The position numbers and the translations under genes were made by a program. From positions 1,524 through 18,563 of the forward strand of contig DICP01000031.1 in the NCBI GenBank assembly GCA_002417685.1: DNA of 17,040 bases, given 5' to 3'. Source of the stretch: Candidatus Mesolinea sp. UBA5823. GTDB taxonomy: Bacteria; Chloroflexota; Anaerolineae; Anaerolineales; Anaerolineaceae. The notes below the pieces were generated by a model. That model was not told where the DNA came from. It saw only the letters and a list, made by a program, of their open reading frames with translations, and did not search any database. Of the stretch, positions 11,739-17,040 are shown one piece after another (the stretch's first letter is position 1; the number at the start of each line of letters is the position of its first letter).

Positions 11739-13284
11739 CTGTTCCGGATAACTCGGCATTCAGCTTAGCGCTATAACGCGCTTTCTCTTCCGGCGGTAGC
11801 CGGCTGTAGAGCAGATTGAGCTCCCACATACGCTGGCGTAAAGGCTCGGTGATAGCATCGGGAAGCATGCGCCAAGCCCAGTTGCTGCCCTGAGAACCAG
11901 GTAAATTCATGCGTGCTTCAGCGCCCAAGGAGAGCAAATCTTGCATAGGCGCAACAACATCATTTGCCACCGATTGCCAGATAGCGCGCATCATAGACCA
12001 AGAGATATCATCTCCAGAAACATTGAGATAACGCCGGCAAAAGTCCTGCTCGCGTGCCGAAGCTTGCTCATACCAACCCCGTGAGGTGTTATTATCGTGC
12101 GAGCCAGTATATGCGAAACAGTTCACCGGGTAGTGGTGGGGAAGGAAGTCGTCCTCGGGATCGCCTGTAAAGGCAAACTGGAGGATTTTCATCCCTGGGA
12201 GGTTGAAGCTATCCCGCATATCTTCCACGTCTGGAGTAATAACGCCTAAGTCTTCAGCGATAATGGGCATAGTTGGGAACTTCTGTTGGAAAGCAGTAAA
12301 AATCTCCTTACCTGGTCCAGGTACCCATTCACCTTTGCGCGCTGTGGTCTCTCCAAAGGGTACATGCCAAGCCGCTGCAAAACCGCGGAAATGATCCAAG
12401 CGGACGAGGTCAACTAATTTCAGCACAGCTGCCATACGGTCGAGCCACCATTGGTAGCCTTGCGCACGAAGCACGTCCCAGTTATAAAGCGGATTACCCC
12501 ACAACTGGCCATCCCGGGAGAAATAATCCGGCGGCACGCCCGCAACAAAGGTAGGATTGAGCTCTGCATCCATCAAAAATAAGTTCGGATTTACCCAAAC
12601 ATCTGCGCTATCCAGGGCAATCACAAAAGGCACATCGCCAATAATAAGGATGCCATTTTGTTTAGCATAAGCATGGAGTTTTTCCCATTGGCTGAAGAAA
12701 AGAAACTGATTAAACTGCTGCTTTTCTATACTTTCAGCATGTTTTTCAGAGAAATCCGCCAAAGCTTGAGGATCACGATATTTCAAAGGTTCTGGCCAGA
12801 GACTCCATTGCTGTCCGTTTTGGCTTTCTTTTATCGCCATGAACAAGCTGAAATTTGCAAGCCACGCCTGGTTTTCTTCGCAAAAACGGTCGAAGGCAGT
12901 TTTTATCGCGTTAGATCGCAGTGCCTGAAAACGGGAATAAGCGCGGTCTAAAAGCCTATTTTTCCAGATAATGACCGGCCCAAAGTCGACGCGATCTGCA
13001 GGAAAGTTTGGACGGTCGGCTATATCTGAGATTTCTAACAAGCCATCTTCGATGAGAAGCAGGGGGCTGACCAATAAGGGATTACCAGCAAAAGCCGAAA
13101 AACACTGATAAGGAGAATCACCATAGCCAGTTGGTCCGAGGGGTAGAATCTGCCACATCTGGCAGCCTGAGCCTTTCAGGAAGTCGATCCAGCGGTAAGC
13201 TTCGGGACCTAAATCGCCGATACCGTCGGGACCTGGGAAACTGGTTGGGTGAAGTAAAATTCCGGATGCACGCGCAGTAAGCAT
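11725..13284 (-). CDS. malQ: 4-alpha-glucanotransferase (amylomaltase, GH77)
   Basis: A 519-residue cytoplasmic enzyme that moves alpha-1,4-glucan segments between maltodextrins and releases glucose. The opening is typical of bacterial amylomaltases (RASGILLHPTSFPGPDGIGD). The catalytic set is in place: nucleophile Asp297 in LVRLDHFRGF, acid/base Glu344 in IIAEDLGVIT, and Asp397 in YTGSHDNNTSRGWY. The length agrees with the short Thermus-type family of about 500 residues. GAGGAAA lies about seven bases before the ATG. It follows glgA by 19 bases on the same strand and is the last gene of that unit; no hairpin terminator is seen before the convergent DMT gene, whose last 14 bases it overlaps. 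It pairs functionally with glgA, and with ppgK for the glucose produced. Confidence 0.96.
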   Translation of the reverse strand: MLTARASGILLHPTSFPGPDGIGDLGPEAYRWIDFLKGSGCQMWQILPLGPTGYGDSPYQCFSAFAGNPLLVSPLLLIEDGLLEISDIADRPNFPADRVDFGPVIIWKNRLLDRAYSRFQALRSNAIKTAFDRFCEENQAWLANFSLFMAIKESQNGQQWSLWPEPLKYRDPQALADFSEKHAESIEKQQFNQFLFFSQWEKLHAYAKQNGILIIGDVPFVIALDSADVWVNPNLFLMDAELNPTFVAGVPPDYFSRDGQLWGNPLYNWDVLRAQGYQWWLDRMAAVLKLVDLVRLDHFRGFAAAWHVPFGETTARKGEWVPGPGKEIFTAFQQKFPTMPIIAEDLGVITPDVEDMRDSFNLPGMKILQFAFTGDPEDDFLPHHYPVNCFAYTGSHDNNTSRGWYEQASAREQDFCRRYLNVSGDDISWSMMRAIWQSVANDVVAPMQDLLSLGAEARMNLPGSQGSNWAWRMLPDAITEPLRQRMWELNLLYSRLPPEEKARYSAKLNAELSGTVKPH

Positions 13285-13303
13285 AAGTTTTTCCTCGCTT
13301 ATT

Positions 13304-14758
13304 TCAAATTTGACTTAATTCTTGATAAATTTGCAGGTATTGGAGTGCAGACTGTTTCCAGGAGAAATCCATAGACATAGCATTGCGCTGCAGCCGATAC
13401 CAGATTTGTTTATTCTTAAAAACATTAAGCGCCATTTCGAGGGTAGTTTTTAGCCCCTCAGTTGTTTTTTCTTCGAACAAGAACCCGGTTGCCCTTTCGG
13501 GTGAGGCATGAAAATCGATGATCGTGTTTTTCAAACCTCCGGTTGCTCTGGCTACTGGGATGTTCCCATAGCGCATAGCGATCATTTGAGAGAGTCCGCA
13601 GGGCTCATAGAGAGAAGGCATCAGAAATATATCCCCGCTTGCGTATAGTTTGTGGGACAAAGCATTATCGTACTTTAAGATGCTGACGACTTTATCCGGA
13701 AATGCCGCGGCAAATTCCTGAGCGCGTTGTTCCAATTCTTTTGCGCCTGTTCCAAGGATCACCAGTTGCCAAGCCTGATCAGCTAAGTCTGGTAATGCGT
13801 CGAAGATCAAGCCTAGACCTTTCTGAAAATCAAGGCGGCTGACAACGGTGAGCATAGGGATTTCTGGATTCATTTCCAAGCCTATTTCCCGCTGAAAGTC
13901 GAGCTTGTTTAGCTGCTTGTTGTGTAAACGATCGATAGAGTAAGGATGCCCGATGTATACATCTGTCTCCGGGTTCCATTTCTCGAGGTCGATGCCATTC
14001 ACAATCCCGCTGAGCTTGTCCAAATGCAACCTTAGGTATCCATCCAAACCACAACCATAATCGGGGGTTAGAATTTCCTCTGCGTATCCAGGAGAAACGG
14101 CGATAATGCGGTCCGCAGTTGCTAAACCCACGGGTAATGGGGTCAGGCGAGCCCAATCAGGGAGATCTGGGTCACTGCAAGGCGAAAAACCTAAATCTGT
14201 CATCGCTGCATCAGCACCATATCCGTTATAAGGGAGATTGTGAATGGTAAGGATGGTTTTTGTCTGACTGAAGAAGGGATCGTTCTTATATAAGTCTTTA
14301 AGTGCATAGACTGCTAAAGCAGTGTGCCAGTCATTAGCATGTAAAACATCTATCGGCCAGTCGATAAAGCGCATGGCTTCCAGAAGGGCGAGAGAAAAGT
14401 GAGCATATTTACGCCCATCTAATGTTGCATCCCCATAATAAATAGGCGAGTTGTGGTTGATTCCATCGCTATCTAATAAGTATGTTATGACCCCATCAAG
14501 ATCAGTAACATAGAGGTCGCAAATTGATTGACCCGTTTTAGTCTTTATAGGGAATGACCCGATCAAGCCAACCGGCGGATTCTTTTCTTTGATGACCGCA
14601 TGAAAGGGAATAATCAAGCGGATATCCACGTGATCCTCGGCAATACGGTTAATCTCAGCTGGCAGTGCCCCTGCCACATCCCCCAAACCACCAACCTTTG
14701 CTAATGGCTCTGCCTCAGAACTAGCAAAAAGGACATGGAGTTTTTCTGCGGTACTCAT
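13304..14758 (-). CDS. glgA: Glycogen (starch) synthase, ADP-glucose type, GT5
   Basis: A 484-residue GT-B enzyme that elongates alpha-1,4-glucan from ADP-glucose. The N-terminal domain opens HVLFASSEAEPLAKVGGLGD, with the nucleotide-sugar-binding KVGGL at 21-25, and contains VLHANDWHTALAVY (138-151). The C-terminal domain carries VVSRLDFQKGLGL with Arg308 and Lys313, and the EX7E-type block LYEPCGLSQMIAMRYG starting at Glu385, then ATGGLKNTI. Length is normal (about 475-490). It starts two bases after the stop codon of the amidohydrolase-CYTH gene, whose 3' end (GGGGAAGAG) supplies the ribosome site, so the two are translationally linked. This places glycogen synthesis directly downstream of a gene with no obvious link to glucan. 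Confidence 0.96.
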   Translation of the reverse strand: MSTAEKLHVLFASSEAEPLAKVGGLGDVAGALPAEINRIAEDHVDIRLIIPFHAVIKEKNPPVGLIGSFPIKTKTGQSICDLYVTDLDGVITYLLDSDGINHNSPIYYGDATLDGRKYAHFSLALLEAMRFIDWPIDVLHANDWHTALAVYALKDLYKNDPFFSQTKTILTIHNLPYNGYGADAAMTDLGFSPCSDPDLPDWARLTPLPVGLATADRIIAVSPGYAEEILTPDYGCGLDGYLRLHLDKLSGIVNGIDLEKWNPETDVYIGHPYSIDRLHNKQLNKLDFQREIGLEMNPEIPMLTVVSRLDFQKGLGLIFDALPDLADQAWQLVILGTGAKELEQRAQEFAAAFPDKVVSILKYDNALSHKLYASGDIFLMPSLYEPCGLSQMIAMRYGNIPVARATGGLKNTIIDFHASPERATGFLFEEKTTEGLKTTLEMALNVFKNKQIWYRLQRNAMSMDFSWKQSALQYLQIYQELSQI

Positions 14759-14760
14759 GG

Positions 14761-16752
14761 CTACTCTTCCCCTTCTTCAACGAGATAAATATAATCTTTA
14801 GTAACCAAGGGTTGTGAAGCTAAGCCTAATGTCTCCAATAATTTTTGCATCAGTTTAACTTTAAGTTGAGCATCTTGGCGGCTCCAAGTGCGGCTCTTAA
14901 TTTCTACAAATTTGCCCAAGTTAGGTTTGGTCACATCATCTAAGTTTACGAAGAATTCTGTACCCTCGAACTTAATTAAGAAACGGCGGCGGTCTTTTAC
15001 GATTTCCTCGATTGCCACAGGTTTGAAGTATTCTCGATAAAAGCGTAAGCTCTGTGTTGCCGGAGCCAAATAGCGGCTGCGCGAAAGCATAATCTCCTCG
15101 CCATTCAGCTGGGATTTCTCTCCGCTTTCTCCGATCAGAGTCAATCGGGAACGTACATTGGTAATCTCTCCATTTTCGCCAATAAATTCATCCTCACGGT
15201 AACGCAAGCGGCCTTGGCTTGGATCTGCCTGCCGGAAGTATGTATCGTATTCGTGGTAATGGCGCTTCCGCACAATCTCAATCCCGGGCTGGTTGAGGGC
15301 TTTCAACACTGGCTCTAAATCGTCCACACGCACCTTTGCTTGTACTTCAAAGCTCTCTTCTTGCATCGTTCCGCCGATAGCAACCAGCTTTGAAAGCACC
15401 GACTCCTCTCGATCTTTCAGGAATAGATCGATTTCCTTTGCAATACCTTGTGCTTCTGCAATCAGGGCTTGTTCATCGAGTGTAAGCAGGATTTGATCGC
15501 GCATAAGCCATTCACCGTTGACCATCACGTCGGTGATATCTGTTGATTTGCTGGCGTAAATAATCTGAGCATAGATGTTGTCGCTATTATTCTGGAAACG
15601 AGGTTGATTATGCAGCGGCGAAATATCCATCAAGATCATATCTGCGCGCTTTCCCGGCTCCAAACTGCCTGTAATTTCTCCGATGTGTAACGCCCGGGCA
15701 CCCATGCTGGTAGCCATCGCGAGCGAAATCTTAGCAGGCAAAGCGGTTGGATCCTCACTCACTGCTTTGGAAACTAAGCTTGCCAACCGAATTTCATCAA
15801 TCATATCCAGGTCATTATTGGAGGCTGGACCATCAGTGCCGATACCCACATTGACGCCGAGCTCGATCATACGCTGCACGGGTGCAAAACCGGAAGCGAG
15901 CTTAAGATTAGAGGAAGGGTTATGGGCAATCCCAGCGCCAGCATGTTGCAGGGAGCGGATTTCACCTTCATCTAAGTGCACACAATGGGCAGCGATCAAC
16001 TTCGTATCCAGCATCCCAAATTTACGAATATAAGGCACTTCAGGCATGCCCTCTTCCGCGCGCAGAGCTTCCACCTCAGAAGACACCTCAGCCACATGAA
16101 AATGCACCGGAACATCATACTTTTTAGCCATCTCAGTTACCGCCGTAAGGATTTCCGGGGTGGTAGTGTAAACGGAATGGGGCGCAATGGCAGGGACGAT
16201 CAGCGGATGCCCTTTCCATTTTTGGATAAGAGCTTCAGCCAATTCTAAAGACACCTCGTAAGAGCTCGAATCTGGGGCAGGATATTTCATTACAGTCTGA
16301 CCGACGACAGCACGTAAGCCAACTTCTGCAGTCGTTTCGGCAATTGCATCTTCGAAATAATACATATCATTGAAGCAGGTTACCCCAGAGCGGATAAATT
16401 CGGCACAAGCAAGCTTCGTACCCAAACGAACGAAATCTGGTGATACGAACTCTCGTTCAACCGGCATTATATAACCCATCAACCACACATCTAGGCGTAA
16501 ATCATCCGCCAAGCCTCGTAGAAGTGTCATTGGGACGTGCGTATGCGCATTGACCAAGCCTGGCATAAGTACTTTACCTTGGCAATCGAACATTGATTCG
16601 CTTTGATACGCCTCTAAGACCTCTTTTTGGCTCCCGACTGCGGTAATGTTTTGACCAGAAATGGCAATTGCTCCGGGTTCATAGATGCTATAGACATCAT
16701 CCATCGTGAGGAGAATGGCGTTATATAGGATTTGATCAGCGTGATTTTTCAT
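14761..16752 (-). CDS. Amidohydrolase (SAH/MTA deaminase-like) fused to a CYTH domain
   Basis: A 663-residue protein with two parts. Residues about 1-440 form an amidohydrolase of the MtaD/SsnA/TrzN type: His70 and His72 (NAHTHVPMTLLRG), His219 and Glu222 (HFHVAE), His256 (IAAHCVHL) and Asp307 (GIGTDGPASNND) form the expected single-metal site. Relatives deaminate S-adenosylhomocysteine, methylthioadenosine, adenosine or, in one known case, cAMP. Residues about 465-655 form a CYTH (CyaB/thiamine triphosphatase-like) domain: FEVQAKVRV (468-476), HEYDTYFR, RLRYRED, RSRLTL, VKDRRRFLIKF, VNLDDV and LGKFVEIKSRT. Two of its acidic motifs are altered (ExQxK for ExExK, ExK for ExE), so metal or phosphate chemistry may differ. 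A helical linker joins the parts. The frame is unbroken, with AAAGGAG before ATG. Substrate unknown. Confidence 0.85.
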   Translation of the reverse strand: MKNHADQILYNAILLTMDDVYSIYEPGAIAISGQNITAVGSQKEVLEAYQSESMFDCQGKVLMPGLVNAHTHVPMTLLRGLADDLRLDVWLMGYIMPVEREFVSPDFVRLGTKLACAEFIRSGVTCFNDMYYFEDAIAETTAEVGLRAVVGQTVMKYPAPDSSSYEVSLELAEALIQKWKGHPLIVPAIAPHSVYTTTPEILTAVTEMAKKYDVPVHFHVAEVSSEVEALRAEEGMPEVPYIRKFGMLDTKLIAAHCVHLDEGEIRSLQHAGAGIAHNPSSNLKLASGFAPVQRMIELGVNVGIGTDGPASNNDLDMIDEIRLASLVSKAVSEDPTALPAKISLAMATSMGARALHIGEITGSLEPGKRADMILMDISPLHNQPRFQNNSDNIYAQIIYASKSTDITDVMVNGEWLMRDQILLTLDEQALIAEAQGIAKEIDLFLKDREESVLSKLVAIGGTMQEESFEVQAKVRVDDLEPVLKALNQPGIEIVRKRHYHEYDTYFRQADPSQGRLRYREDEFIGENGEITNVRSRLTLIGESGEKSQLNGEEIMLSRSRYLAPATQSLRFYREYFKPVAIEEIVKDRRRFLIKFEGTEFFVNLDDVTKPNLGKFVEIKSRTWSRQDAQLKVKLMQKLLETLGLASQPLVTKDYIYLVEEGEE

Positions 16753-16778
16753 AAGCTCCTTTCTTCATTCTGCGTTAT

Positions 16779-17040
16779 CTAATTTTCAATCAAATAGCGG
16801 CGGAGGTAATCCAAGGCAGAGTTCACTGCCCAGATTTGACCGTCACCAGGAGGGCCTCCATAAGAACGCTCGCCCTCTTTGATAATTTCTTCACCTCGTA
16901 AAACCAGGAGAAGGTCCTGCTTATCCCCATTGGAAACCAAGCGAACGCCGAGCGCTAAGTCAGCGTTTTGCTGCGCTTGGGATTCCTTGAGCAGGGTTTT
17001 CAGGGTCTCATTAGAGACGTAAGAGTCGATAAACTCTCCG
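16779..17040 (-). CDS. Unknown protein, C-terminal 87 residues only
   Basis: An open frame enters from the right edge and ends at TAG 16781-16779. The visible end contains GEFIDSYVSNETLKTLLKES, then ALGVRLVSNGDKQDLLLVLR, then RSYGGPPGDGQIWAVNSALD and finally YLRRYLIEN. I do not recognise the family. The pattern is a mixed alpha/beta domain end: helix, two likely beta strands (LGVRLVS, DLLLVLRG), a Gly/Pro loop (YGGPPGDGQ) and a closing amphipathic helix. There is no cysteine or membrane segment in this part. It is followed after 26 bases by the amidohydrolase-CYTH gene on the same strand, so it is probably in the same transcription unit. The start and most of the gene lie outside the window. 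Confidence 0.7.
   Translation of the reverse strand, partial: GEFIDSYVSNETLKTLLKESQAQQNADLALGVRLVSNGDKQDLLLVLRGEEIIKEGERSYGGPPGDGQIWAVNSALDYLRRYLIEN

Noticed and set aside
12658..12951. Plus-strand 97-codon frame inside malQ
   Set aside because: It is antisense to a well-conserved malQ region, with no start signal and no domain.
1..17040. Mobile element, prophage, defence island or CRISPR array
   Set aside because: No transposase, integrase, repeat-spacer pattern, terminal inverted repeats or tRNA-flanked insertion is visible; the genes are mainly core metabolism and housekeeping.

Overview
This is a 17 kb stretch of compact bacterial chromosome with moderate GC. The gene set and protein styles best fit a Chloroflexota bacterium of the Anaerolineae type. 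The pointers are an SPFH protein with a Gly/Ala-rich tail, a Flp-like micro-pilin, a strictly polyphosphate-type glucokinase, a GlgA/MalQ pair and long-form HPF. That assignment is inferred from protein style and not proven. No rRNA, tRNA, CRISPR array, insertion sequence, phage gene or integration scar was seen, and no gap between genes exceeds about 165 bases.

Layout from left to right. (1) Positions 1-1252, minus: succinyl-CoA ligase genes sucC and the start of sucD, overlapping by ATGA. (2) 1295-2956, minus: a two-gene unit with its own promoter and terminator, made of a helical protein of unknown family and an SPFH (Band 7, YdjI-like) protein ending in an excisionase/MerR-type helix-turn-helix. 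(3) 3082-4720, plus: a 45-residue single-membrane-segment peptide with a Flp-type prepilin processing motif, then a ComF-type phosphoribosyltransferase, then the hibernation factor HPF, which has a near-consensus promoter overlapping the comF stop codon and a strong terminator. (4) 4746-7899: four genes in alternating directions, folE > < folB, GT4 glycosyltransferase > < pteridine-reductase-like SDR. Three of the four are pterin/folate enzymes. Both convergent pairs overlap by exactly TTAA. (5) 7927-10324, plus: ruvX-mltG-ppgK. (6) 10330-11738: a divergent dicluster ferredoxin and a ten-helix EamA/DMT transporter. (7) 11725-17040, minus: an unknown protein (3' part only), an amidohydrolase fused to a CYTH domain, glgA and malQ, closely packed and probably one transcription unit.

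Functional themes. GlgA and MalQ build and rework alpha-glucan, and PpgK can phosphorylate the glucose MalQ releases, using polyphosphate. FolE, FolB and a PTR1/FolM-like reductase suggest tetrahydropterin or folate synthesis in which the SDR may stand in for classical dihydrofolate reductase. The glycosyltransferase between them raises the untested idea of a pterin glycoside.

The observations most worth following up are: the amidohydrolase-CYTH fusion, whose two CYTH acidic motifs are altered (ExQxK and ExK); the Flp-like micro-ORF before comF; the SPFH-HTH protein with its helical partner; and the PTR1-like SDR in a pterin neighbourhood.
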